Made by a program: the position numbers and the translations under genes. The notes beneath the pieces were generated by a model. It had not been told where the DNA came from. It did not search any database and saw nothing but the letters and a program-made list of their open reading frames with translations. This document shows positions 35,231 through 42,884 of a stretch of DNA of 56,402 nucleotides, in pieces. Numbering within the stretch: position 1 is the first letter of the stretch; the number at the start of each line of letters is the position of its first letter. Source of the DNA: an uncultured Myxococcales bacterium (GTDB lineage Bacteria > Myxococcota_A > UBA9042 > CAIXZC01); NCBI GenBank assembly GCA_903895725.1, contig CAITUV010000083.1, forward strand, positions 1-56,402. The letters are read 5' to 3'.

Positions 35231-36139
35231 TCAGAAGTATCCCTCCCGCTTCTTCTGCTCCATGGAGCTGTCCTGATCATGATCGATGAGACGCGTAATC
35301 CGCTCCGAGTACCTCACCGAGGCCAGCTCCCGGAGGATCTGCGGCACGGTGCGGGCCGTCGATGGCACGGCCCCGGTGCACGGATGGCAGCCGAGTGTCC
35401 GGAATCGGCACATGATCTCGACGGGGTCCTGCCCCGGGGCCAGGCGCGTGCCCTTTTCCACCGGGATCAGGCGACCCTGACTGAGCACCATGCGCCGCTT
35501 GCGCGCAAAGTACATGGGCACCACCGGGATCCTCTCCCTGTGGATGTAGAGCCAGATGTCGAACTCGGTCCAGTTGGACAGGGGGAAGATGCGGATGGAC
35601 TCACCGGGAGCGTGCCGCCCGTTGTAAAGGCTCCACAGCTCGGGCCGCTGGTTTCGAGGGTCCCACTGGCCGTGCACGTCTCGAAACGAGTACACACGCT
35701 CCTTGGCCCTGGAGCGTTCCTCTTCCCGTCGTGCCCCACCCATGGCCGCGTCGAATCCGCCCTGCGCCAGCGCTTCGAGCAGTGCCCGCGTCTTGAGCTG
35801 AGCACAGCAGCGGATCGTCCCATCGTCCCACGGGTTGGTCCCGGCCGTGATGGCCGGCTCGTTGCGGAAGACCCTGAGGTCCGCACCGATCTCCCGGCAG
35901 AACCGGTCCCGGAACTCGTACATCTCGGGGAACTTCATCCCGGTGTCGACGTGGAGCAGGGGAAACGGAAGCCGGCCGGGGGCGAAGGCCTTGCGGGCCA
36001 GGTGCACCATGACCGAGGAATCCTTGCCGACCGAGTAGAGCATCACGGGGTGCTCCATCTCGGCCACGACTTCACGTAGAATGTGAATCGATTCGGACTC
36101 GAGCAGATCCAGGTGTGTGTGCGAAGGACGACGAGTCAT
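35231..36139 (-). CDS. cysD: Sulfate adenylyltransferase subunit 2
   Basis: 302 residues, the normal CysD length. The PP-loop SVGKDS is at residues 36-41, with PFPLLHVDTGMKFPEMYEFRD, a RCCAQLKT segment and the C-terminal FRTLGCHPCTGA. These are the typical features of the ATP pyrophosphatase subunit of ATP sulfurylase. First gene of the cysD-cysNC operon; a promoter is predicted at 36171-36200, facing away from the KAS III-like gene. Confidence 0.96.
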   Translation of the reverse strand: MTRRPSHTHLDLLESESIHILREVVAEMEHPVMLYSVGKDSSVMVHLARKAFAPGRLPFPLLHVDTGMKFPEMYEFRDRFCREIGADLRVFRNEPAITAGTNPWDDGTIRCCAQLKTRALLEALAQGGFDAAMGGARREEERSRAKERVYSFRDVHGQWDPRNQRPELWSLYNGRHAPGESIRIFPLSNWTEFDIWLYIHRERIPVVPMYFARKRRMVLSQGRLIPVEKGTRLAPGQDPVEIMCRFRTLGCHPCTGAVPSTARTVPQILRELASVRYSERITRLIDHDQDSSMEQKKREGYF

Positions 36140-36170
36140 TCAGCTGCCGGCCTCCTGGTCCGGCCGGCCC

Positions 36171-36200
36171 ACTATACAGTCACCCGGCATCGCGACGCAA
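36171..36200 (-). promoter_or_regulatory. Predicted promoter for cysD-cysNC
   Basis: Minus strand TTGCGT (36200-36195), 18-base spacer, TATAGT (36176-36171), 31 bases upstream of the cysD ATG. Confidence 0.55.
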
Positions 36201-36259
36201 CTGGCGGCAGAGCCGAGACGGACGCCTATCATGGGGTTCGCCCTCGGATGCGGTTGAGT

Positions 36260-36288
36260 TTGACATGCGCCCGCACAGTGCATACAGT
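36260..36288 (+). promoter_or_regulatory. Predicted strong promoter for the KAS III-like/sulfotransferase operon
   Basis: TTGACA (36260-36265), exactly 17 bases, TACAGT (36283-36288). The ATG is at 36312 with GGGAGGTGA in between. It lies back to back with the cysD promoter, about 60 bases apart. Confidence 0.7.
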
Positions 36289-36311
36289 CGCCCCCCGGGA
36301 GGTGAACCGCC

Positions 36312-37337
36312 ATGTCCTTTCCGGTCGTTTTCCTGTCCCGCCCCTCGGTGGCACTCCCGGAGCAGCGCCTCGACAACGAGGAAGTCCTGCGCCGGATCCG
36401 TGAGAACTTCCGCGGCGATGAGTCGGTCTGGCCGATCATCGAGGCCGGGGTGCGGACCGTGTTTTCCCGGTGCAACTCGCAGTTCCGTTACATCGAGGCG
36501 GACCAGCAGCGTCGGCCGGGGGAATTTGCCGCCACGGCCGCCCGCTCCTGCCTGGAACGGAACCGCGTGTCGCCCGGCGAGGTCGACCTCCTGATTTACG
36601 GGGGCATCGCCCGAGAGTACTTCGAGCCCGCAACCGCCATGGAAGTGGCCGCCCGGGTCGGGCTGGAGACGGTCCACGCCTTCGACGTCACGAGCGCCTG
36701 CGTCGGGCTCCTGGAGGCGGTGCACATCGCCTGCGGCCACTTCGCTCTCCATCCCGAATACCGGACCGCCCTGGTCGTGTCGGCCGAGCTCACGCGCAAG
36801 TTCCTCTCGTACGACATCCAGTCCCCGGAAGAGCTCGTCCACAAGCTTGCAGGGCTTACCATCGGCAATGCCGCGGCCGCATGGCTCGTGCGTCGGGAGC
36901 CTCTGCCCGGCGGGTCGCTCCGACTCCTGGCAGCTGCCAACTTCTCCCGCCCGCAGCACTGGGTGCTCTGTCAGGCTCCCATCGACGGATCGTTCACTTC
37001 ATTCTCGCACGAGCTGTTCAAGCTGAACTCCTACGTGCCCCCGGAGCTCGTCCGCTTCCTCGGAACTCTCGGCTGGAAGGTGACCGACGTCGACCACTAC
37101 GTTGCGCATCAGCCCAGCGACCACATGGTCCAGAAAGTGCTGGCCGACATGGGGGTGGACCCCGAGCGCGCCGTGCGCATCCATCACCTGTACGCCAACA
37201 CCGCCTCCACCACCGTGGCCATGGCCATGCACCACCTGCTCGAATCGCGACCGGTCAGGTCGGGAGACAAGATGCTGCTCACGGGGGCCGCCGCCGGCGT
37301 CTCCCTGGTCTCCGTCGCCGGTACCTGGGAAGGCTGA
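36312..37337 (+). CDS. KAS III/OleA-like Claisen-condensing enzyme (thiolase superfamily)
   Basis: A 341-residue protein with the catalytic triad of KAS III enzymes: Cys130 in FDVTSACVGLLEA, His266 in HYVAHQPSDH and Asn296 in LYANTASTT. It also carries a Glu at position 105 in REYFEPATA, which E. coli FabH lacks at that place but OleA has (Glu117 in Xanthomonas OleA, from memory). The spacings Glu-Cys 25, Cys-His 136 and His-Asn 30 are close to those of OleA (26, 142, 30). This suggests it joins two acyl chains or an acyl and a malonyl unit into a beta-keto product and is not a housekeeping FabH. The ribosome-binding site GGGAGGTGA is strong. A sulfotransferase gene starts 6 bases after its stop. 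Confidence 0.85.
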   Translation: MSFPVVFLSRPSVALPEQRLDNEEVLRRIRENFRGDESVWPIIEAGVRTVFSRCNSQFRYIEADQQRRPGEFAATAARSCLERNRVSPGEVDLLIYGGIAREYFEPATAMEVAARVGLETVHAFDVTSACVGLLEAVHIACGHFALHPEYRTALVVSAELTRKFLSYDIQSPEELVHKLAGLTIGNAAAAWLVRREPLPGGSLRLLAAANFSRPQHWVLCQAPIDGSFTSFSHELFKLNSYVPPELVRFLGTLGWKVTDVDHYVAHQPSDHMVQKVLADMGVDPERAVRIHHLYANTASTTVAMAMHHLLESRPVRSGDKMLLTGAAAGVSLVSVAGTWEG

Positions 37338-37343
37338 GCGCTC

Positions 37344-38489
37344 ATGCTCAAGTACCTGAGGCTCTATGGCACCATCCTGAGGACGTTCGGGTTTCGCCTG
37401 CGGCCGCTGGTCACGTTCTTCATGAAGTGCCTGCACTCCCTCTTCTCCCGGACCAGCCGAGGTGCGGACCACCTGTTCTTCCCGGCCATCCGCAAGGCCC
37501 GCATCGACCGTCCCATCTTCATCCTGGGGAACCCGCGCAGCGGAACCACGTTCATGCACCGGTTCCTCCTGCGCACCGGCACCCCCTGTGCGTTCGAGCT
37601 CTGGGAGATGCTGTTCCCCGCAATCACGGCCAGACGCCTGCTGCATCGTGCCGTGGACCGGCTGGCACCGTTTTCCCCCGGCCGCTATCACAGCGGCGAT
37701 GCCCACGAGGCGGGGCTTCGCGACGTCGAGACCGATGATGCCATGGTCTTCCTGCACATGGTCGAAGGGGGGTTCCTCTGGTCCTACTTCCTCGCCTGGG
37801 AAGATACCTGGGGCAGCGACCTCTGCCGCCGCTACTTCTTCGAAACCGGGGAACGGGCGCTGCCCGAACAGGACCGCATGTTCCGCTTCCTGGAAGCGTG
37901 CTGGCGCAGGAACCTCGTCTACAAGAATCGGGGGCGGCTCGTGGCCAAATCGAGCCTGTTTTCGCTCCGGCCCGAAGAGCTCATCCGCCGCTACCCCGAC
38001 TGCCGGATCGTGTACATGGTCCGAGACCCCCTGGAAGCCATTCCATCGGGAGCTTCCCTCCTGACTGGCGTGCTGTCCCGGTCCTACGACGTGTTCAACG
38101 CCACCTCGCCTGATCGGCGCGCACGCTGGATGGAGAACCTCTACCAGGCATCCTGCCGGATGTACGGTGCGTTTCACGAATCCTGGAAGGCCGGCCGGAT
38201 CCCGGAGGCCAATCTGCGCATCGTCACCTATCCCCAAATCATGCAGGACCTGTCCGGCACGATGGCCCGCCTCCTGCCCTTCCTCGAGATCGAGCCGGTT
38301 CCGGAGTTCCTCGACGAGCTGGACAAGCAGGACAGGATCCAGAAGACTCGCAAGAGCCCCCACGAGTACGACCTCGCCCGGTTCGGGCTGGACGCGGAGC
38401 GGATCCGGAAGGACCTGGACTGGGTGTACCGGGATTACGGGCTGGCGGGGATCACCGGCCGAGCAGCCGCGCCACTTCCGCCTGATTGA
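37344..38489 (+). CDS. PAPS-dependent sulfotransferase family protein
   Basis: A 381-residue protein with the 5'-phosphosulfate loop FILGNPRSGTT (residues 59-69) and the 3'-phosphate-binding segment YMVRDPLEAIPSG (Arg227 and Ser235), which define PAPS sulfotransferases. The N-terminal 30 residues contain a hydrophobic, basic stretch that may associate with the membrane. Within the family it looks like the bacterial sulfotransferase-3 type that often acts on lipids or carbohydrates. It is co-transcribed with the KAS III/OleA-like gene and divergent from the PAPS-producing cysD-cysNC operon, so it likely sulfates the product of that condensing enzyme or a derivative. The last 38 bases overlap the convergent lipoprotein gene. 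Confidence 0.87.
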   Translation: MLKYLRLYGTILRTFGFRLRPLVTFFMKCLHSLFSRTSRGADHLFFPAIRKARIDRPIFILGNPRSGTTFMHRFLLRTGTPCAFELWEMLFPAITARRLLHRAVDRLAPFSPGRYHSGDAHEAGLRDVETDDAMVFLHMVEGGFLWSYFLAWEDTWGSDLCRRYFFETGERALPEQDRMFRFLEACWRRNLVYKNRGRLVAKSSLFSLRPEELIRRYPDCRIVYMVRDPLEAIPSGASLLTGVLSRSYDVFNATSPDRRARWMENLYQASCRMYGAFHESWKAGRIPEANLRIVTYPQIMQDLSGTMARLLPFLEIEPVPEFLDELDKQDRIQKTRKSPHEYDLARFGLDAERIRKDLDWVYRDYGLAGITGRAAAPLPPD

Positions 38490-39138
38490 ACCCGAGGATG
38501 AGCTGTCCCTTGACGTACAGAATCGGGACGCTGCTGAGCATGTTCTCCGACAGCCCCTGCTTTCTGCCGAGCTCCACGAGGAGACTCTGGGCCGAGGGAT
38601 CGCTCTCGACGTCCTTCTCCTCGAAGGGCACCCCGTTGGCCTGGAGCCACTGTCGAGCCGTCCGGCAATGCGGGCACCACGACGTCGAGAACAGAAGGAC
38701 CTTGTCCGAGGCGGTCGCACTCGGGCCCGAGGTGCCACCCGCCGGGCCTGGTCCCTGGGTGCTTCCCGTCGGCCGGACCCGGTCATAGCGGCTCACGAGG
38801 CGGTAAGGATAGGTCCCGTCGCTGCTCGCCTCGGACAGGTTCGCCACGATCATCAGGTTGGCCGGGACGTCCCCCTTGCGAAGCGCGGTCGACAGCACGA
38901 TCACGTTTCCCCGGGCCTGCTCCGGGACATCGGCCACCTTGCGAGCCACTTCGAGCTTCCCGGTCCCCGGGGCCGCATACTGGAACACCAGCGTGGCATC
39001 CCCGTCACGGACCTGGAACGACTGAAGCACCGGAGCGCTCCCCGCGTCGTCCTGGACGGCCGACGGTTCTTCGGCAGGCTTCTGACAGGCTGCGGCCAGC
39101 ACGACCCCCGCAACCAGCACAATCGACAGCGGTCTCAT
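38452..39138 (-). CDS. Lipoprotein with glutaredoxin/thioredoxin-like domain
   Basis: A 228-residue protein; ATG 39138 with GAGG 9 bases upstream is preferred to ATG 39144, where the ribosome-binding site would abut the start. The signal ends VVLAAAC. A strand-rich N-terminal domain of about 110 residues is followed by a Pro/Gly linker and a redox domain with the CPHC active site (STSWCPHC) and a cis-Pro site (SSVPILYV). Its short length and the -Q-L-I-L-G-F end resemble glutaredoxins. It probably acts as an extracytoplasmic disulfide or reductant-linked enzyme. It follows the saccharopine dehydrogenase gene by 30 bases. Confidence 0.8.
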   Translation of the reverse strand: MRPLSIVLVAGVVLAAACQKPAEEPSAVQDDAGSAPVLQSFQVRDGDATLVFQYAAPGTGKLEVARKVADVPEQARGNVIVLSTALRKGDVPANLMIVANLSEASSDGTYPYRLVSRYDRVRPTGSTQGPGPAGGTSGPSATASDKVLLFSTSWCPHCRTARQWLQANGVPFEEKDVESDPSAQSLLVELGRKQGLSENMLSSVPILYVKGQLILGFNQAEVARLLGR

Positions 39139-39168
39139 GGGCATTCACCTCACCAGGGGGGAGGCCTT

Positions 39169-40491
39169 CTAATGGAACACTTCCCTGCACACGATGCCGG
39201 CCTTCTCCAGGCCCGCGAGAACGGGCACGTACACGGCCGGGTCCACCGGAATCTTCACGCCCGAGGCCTTTAGCTCCCCATCGAGGATTGCCTTGACCGC
39301 AATGGCAGCGGGAAGCGACACCGTGCGGGACATGGCGCTGTCGCCGTCCGGAATGCCGAAGTCCACCAGCGTGGACGTAATCCGCTGCTTGCGTCCATCG
39401 GCGAGCACGGCCTGGAACTCGTGCAGGAGGACGATCATGTCACGCTCTCGCACCTTGTAGGCCAGCGCCGGCTCCAGCACCGCACCGAGAACGTCGAGGA
39501 TGGTGGCCACCTGGGCCGCAGGCTTTGCGGAGAACAGGCCGGCCCACTCCATGCGGCGGACGGCATCGCCGTCGGGCTCGAGCCCCGCCTTGCGGGCTGC
39601 TGCCTTCCGGATTTCATCGGGGCCGGCCGTAGCGGGCAGGCCGCAGAGCACCGCGGTGATGGCCCCAAGGGTGGTGGCACCGGCAGGCGGCAGAGCGAGC
39701 TGGAGCCAGCCGATGTCCACGAGCCCCTTCATCATCCGGCACCAGCCGGGGTAACGCAGCGTACCGCGAAACATCGTGGCCGCGTGCTTGAGACCGTACA
39801 ACCCGACGTACTGAGTGGAGTCGCGGTTCGGGTAGCCTTCGAGCATCCCGACCCCTTCGGCCTCCACGGGCCAGTGGTTGGCAAAGAGCTCCTCGGAAGG
39901 AACATCCCGCACGGCACCGTTCTCCAGCCAGCGCGATGCGTTACGACCCGCCAGGAGCACGCCCCTGGGGCTCCAGGAAAACTTGTAGCCCCACGGATTG
40001 TCGTTGGCCTCGGGGGCCGGCAGCCCGCCGCAGTACGAGCGGAACGACACAATCTTTCCGCCCGCATTCTCCACGTGGTGAATCACCCGCATGGCCGACA
40101 TGTGGTCGATGCCCGGATCCAGGCCGATTTCGTTGAGCAGGAGGAGCCCCTTGCGCTCCGCCTCGGCGGACAGCTCCCGCATCTCATTGCTCACGTACGA
40201 CGTGGTGACCAGGTGCTTGCCCAGCGCCAGGCAGCGGCGCGCAATCTGGACGTGGTAGGTGTAAGGCACAAGACTCACCACCAGGTCGCTGTCCGTAATG
40301 CGGGCATCCAGGTCCACCGGGTTGGTCAGGTCGAGTGTCACGGCAACGCCCGCCGGATGGCCGTCGAGGAGCGTGTGTGCCTTGTCCACCGTGCGGGTGG
40401 CGATGACCACACGGAAGCCTCCATCCAGCAGGTAGCGAACCAGCGGCCTTGCGACGAGGCCGGCACCAAGCACGAGAACCGTCTTGCTCAT
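39169..40491 (-). CDS. Saccharopine dehydrogenase (glutamate-forming)
   Basis: A 440-residue protein of the Lys9/AASS-C-terminal type. The Rossmann motif LVLGAGLVARPLV is at residues 6-18. The body contains LVTTSYVSNEM, NEIGLDPGIDHMSAM and the FRSYCGGLPAPEANDNPWGYKFSWSP region (quoted here only in part by position 155-180), all characteristic of the family. It converts saccharopine plus NAD(P)+ to glutamate and 2-aminoadipate semialdehyde. AGGAGG precedes the ATG. It is the second gene of the operon with lysine-ketoglutarate reductase. Confidence 0.9.
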   Translation of the reverse strand: MSKTVLVLGAGLVARPLVRYLLDGGFRVVIATRTVDKAHTLLDGHPAGVAVTLDLTNPVDLDARITDSDLVVSLVPYTYHVQIARRCLALGKHLVTTSYVSNEMRELSAEAERKGLLLLNEIGLDPGIDHMSAMRVIHHVENAGGKIVSFRSYCGGLPAPEANDNPWGYKFSWSPRGVLLAGRNASRWLENGAVRDVPSEELFANHWPVEAEGVGMLEGYPNRDSTQYVGLYGLKHAATMFRGTLRYPGWCRMMKGLVDIGWLQLALPPAGATTLGAITAVLCGLPATAGPDEIRKAAARKAGLEPDGDAVRRMEWAGLFSAKPAAQVATILDVLGAVLEPALAYKVRERDMIVLLHEFQAVLADGRKQRITSTLVDFGIPDGDSAMSRTVSLPAAIAVKAILDGELKASGVKIPVDPAVYVPVLAGLEKAGIVCREVFH

Positions 40492-40513
40492 CGGAAACCT
40501 CCTTGATGGGATG

Positions 40514-41815
40514 TCACAGATACTCTTCGAGATACTGGTAGTCCGGAGTCAGCTTGCCGTTCCACACGATGACGGCTTTGCGGAGCTCCGGGGGGAGTGA
40601 CGCGGTGTCGAACGCAACCCCGGGGTCGATGGCCGACAGCGCTGCCATGTATGGCTTGAGCGATTCCCCGAAGTGCCGCGTCGCATCGCGAGGCAGCTCC
40701 GCCGGGAGATTGTCGACTGCAAGGATGCCCACGCCGGGGCCCGATACCTCCCGTGTGACCTGGTCCGCTGCCGGATCCCATCGCAGGGCCGGGCTCTCCT
40801 GGTTCGTCGCCTGCGTCGTCATCTCGATGGACCCGTCGATGTCGCAGGTGATGTCTCCCACGGCCAGCAGGCGAAGCCGCTTCTGGCCATGGAGCTCCTG
40901 CAGGAAGCGCCGCGTGAGCAGCTTGGGATAGCGTTCGTCCCAGTAGATGCAGTTCACCAGGACCGAGAGGTACGGGACCCACCGCTCGAAGATGCCCCGG
41001 TACTGCTCCGGGTTCTGGTAGTAGTCGTCCAGGACGAAGGGCGCACCGTCAATCCGCTCGGCCTGGTGCTGCTCCTTGAGCACCACCTTGTACACGGTAT
41101 GCGGATTGGCCGCGGCGCCGGGCGCAAAGAGCCCGGGCAGCTCCTCTGGAGCCAGTTCCGTGACTGGCAGATGACTGAGCACATGCTGCGCCCCTCGGGA
41201 CACGTTTCCGTATCCGGCGAATGCGATGACCAGCGGCACGACGGAGCGGGGGAGCCCCCGGGACGCAATCTCGTTTCCCGCAAGGCGCAGCGCATCGCAG
41301 GCCGCCCGGGCATCCTCGTACTCGAACGCCTGGCGCACCGAGGCCAGCGGAGTCTCCACGCCCGCGTCGTGCAGGCGCCGTCCCAGGAGCCAGAGAGTAT
41401 CGATCATTCCGGCCAGCCCGGCGTGGTAGCCGAAGAAGACCAGGCGGCGTCCCTTCCCGTCCACGATGCGCTCGTAGTCGATGAGCGTGCAGCCGAGCTC
41501 CATGAGGCGGCGCAGCATGGGCATGTTGTGGGTCTGCCCCTTGATGGTGTGCGAGAAGAACGCGTACGTCTTGCGAGGCAGGAGCTTGGCGACCGGCACC
41601 TCTTTGATGCCCAGGATCACGTCAGCCTTCTCGAGCCCGCCGACCAGGTCCGCCCCGCCCCGCACATACGCGGCGTCCGGGTGGATCCGGACGGGGCTGG
41701 ACTCGACCAGCACCTCGATGCCCGCCTTGCGGAGCTCCTCCACCTGGTCCGGTGCCAGCGGCGCCCGCCTCTCCCACTTGCTCTTGTCTTCTTTCCTGAT
41801 TCCGAGAGTTCCCAT
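40514..41815 (-). CDS. Lysine-ketoglutarate reductase (saccharopine-forming), stand-alone
   Basis: A 433-residue protein matching the N-terminal half of eukaryotic AASS (LKR domain, alanine dehydrogenase/PNT-like fold). It begins IRKEDKSKWERRAPLAPDQV, the family hallmark, and contains FFSHTIKGQTHNMPML and a FFGYHAGLAGMIDTLW stretch. It condenses lysine and 2-oxoglutarate to saccharopine using NADPH. With the next gene it forms the saccharopine route of lysine breakdown, which in animals and plants is one fused protein. The ATG at 41815 follows GGGAGGG; promoter at 41843-41871. Confidence 0.9.
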   Translation of the reverse strand: MGTLGIRKEDKSKWERRAPLAPDQVEELRKAGIEVLVESSPVRIHPDAAYVRGGADLVGGLEKADVILGIKEVPVAKLLPRKTYAFFSHTIKGQTHNMPMLRRLMELGCTLIDYERIVDGKGRRLVFFGYHAGLAGMIDTLWLLGRRLHDAGVETPLASVRQAFEYEDARAACDALRLAGNEIASRGLPRSVVPLVIAFAGYGNVSRGAQHVLSHLPVTELAPEELPGLFAPGAAANPHTVYKVVLKEQHQAERIDGAPFVLDDYYQNPEQYRGIFERWVPYLSVLVNCIYWDERYPKLLTRRFLQELHGQKRLRLLAVGDITCDIDGSIEMTTQATNQESPALRWDPAADQVTREVSGPGVGILAVDNLPAELPRDATRHFGESLKPYMAALSAIDPGVAFDTASLPPELRKAVIVWNGKLTPDYQYLEEYL

Positions 41816-41842
41816 GCCCGCCCTCCCGCCAAATGCCGCCTG

Positions 41843-41871
41843 AGGCTATTCATTTGCCGCGCGTGCGTCAA
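41843..41871 (-). promoter_or_regulatory. Predicted promoter for the saccharopine-pathway operon
   Basis: Minus strand TTGACG (41871-41866), 17-base spacer, TAGCCT (41848-41843), 27 bases upstream of the start codon. Confidence 0.55.
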
Positions 41872-41927
41872 GTTTCCGCACGACCGGGCAGGTTCGGCAT
41901 CATCGAAACTGCCTGTTCTCGCCGTTC

Positions 41928-41956
41928 TTGACCCACGGGGACCTTTGCACTAGAGT
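41928..41956 (+). promoter_or_regulatory. Predicted promoter for the FHA-GGDEF/uvrB operon
   Basis: TTGACC (41928-41933), 17-base spacer, TAGAGT (41951-41956), 40 bases before GTG 41997. Same hexamers as the promoter at 10280-10309. Confidence 0.65.
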
Positions 41957-41996
41957 ACCTTCGGAATGCGTGAGAGCACGCCCCGCGGAGGCAGTG

Positions 41997-42875
41997 GTGA
42001 AGAACAACGGCGATACCACACGCGTCACCTCGATGCACAGCATCTCCGGGAGCCTGGATGGGAGTGACTGCATCATCCAGATCTACGGAATGCACCTGGG
42101 GCGGAAATACGACCTGCTGGATCAGATCTGCAGCATCGGGCGCGACCCGCAGAACACCATCACGCTCGATTCGGACAGCGTTTCCCGGCGGCATGCCATG
42201 ATCGAGCTGACCGACTCCGGGCGGACGGTGCGCGACCTCGACAGCACCAACGGCACCTACCTCAACGACATCCAGATCCGGTCCGCCGTGCTTTCCAACG
42301 GCGACCTCATCAAGATCGGCGACACCATCTTCAAGTACCTCACCGGGGCCAACGTCGAGGCCCTGTACCACGAAGAAATCTACAACATGACCATCCGGGA
42401 CGGCCTCACCCAGGTGGCCAACAAGCGCTACCTCCTCGATGCCCTGGACAAGGAGTTCTCGCGCTGCAAGCGGTACGAGCGCGAGCTCTCGCTCATCATG
42501 TTCGACCTCGACCACTTCAAGAACGTCAACGACCAGTTCGGTCACCTCACCGGAGACTATGTGCTCAAGGAGGTGGCGGGGCTGCTGCGGCGACGGATTC
42601 GCAAGGAGGAGCTCTTCGCACGCTACGGCGGGGAGGAGTTCGTCATCGTCCTCCCCGAATCCGGGCTCGACATCGGGCTCCGGTTCGGCGAGATCGTCCG
42701 CAAGATGGTCGAGGAGCACAAGTTCGAGTTCGAAGGCCAGCCCATTCAAGTCACGGTCAGCGTCGGCGTTGCCACGGTGACCGCGGAGACCAATACCGTC
42801 TCCGATCTGCTCCGGGCCGCGGACGAACGGCTCTACGAAGCCAAGCGCGGCGGACGGAACCTGGTCAAAGGGTAG
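41997..42875 (+). CDS. FHA domain-containing diguanylate cyclase
   Basis: A 292-residue protein. I chose GTG 41997 because GGAGG (41987-41991) lies 5 bases upstream and the -10 element at 41951-41956 excludes the in-frame ATG at 41928. The FHA domain spans residues about 27-115 (SIGRD 47-50, SRRH 63-66, STNGTYLN 83-90), and binds phosphothreonine peptides. The GGDEF domain (about 130-290) has FDLDHFKNVND and the active site GGEEF (211-215), so it should make c-di-GMP. The product-inhibition site usually RxxD reads R202-K-E-E205, a conservative change that may weaken feedback. FHA control suggests activation by Ser/Thr kinases. Confidence 0.92.
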   Translation: MKNNGDTTRVTSMHSISGSLDGSDCIIQIYGMHLGRKYDLLDQICSIGRDPQNTITLDSDSVSRRHAMIELTDSGRTVRDLDSTNGTYLNDIQIRSAVLSNGDLIKIGDTIFKYLTGANVEALYHEEIYNMTIRDGLTQVANKRYLLDALDKEFSRCKRYERELSLIMFDLDHFKNVNDQFGHLTGDYVLKEVAGLLRRRIRKEELFARYGGEEFVIVLPESGLDIGLRFGEIVRKMVEEHKFEFEGQPIQVTVSVGVATVTAETNTVSDLLRAADERLYEAKRGGRNLVKG

Positions 42876-42884
42876 GGGGCTCCC

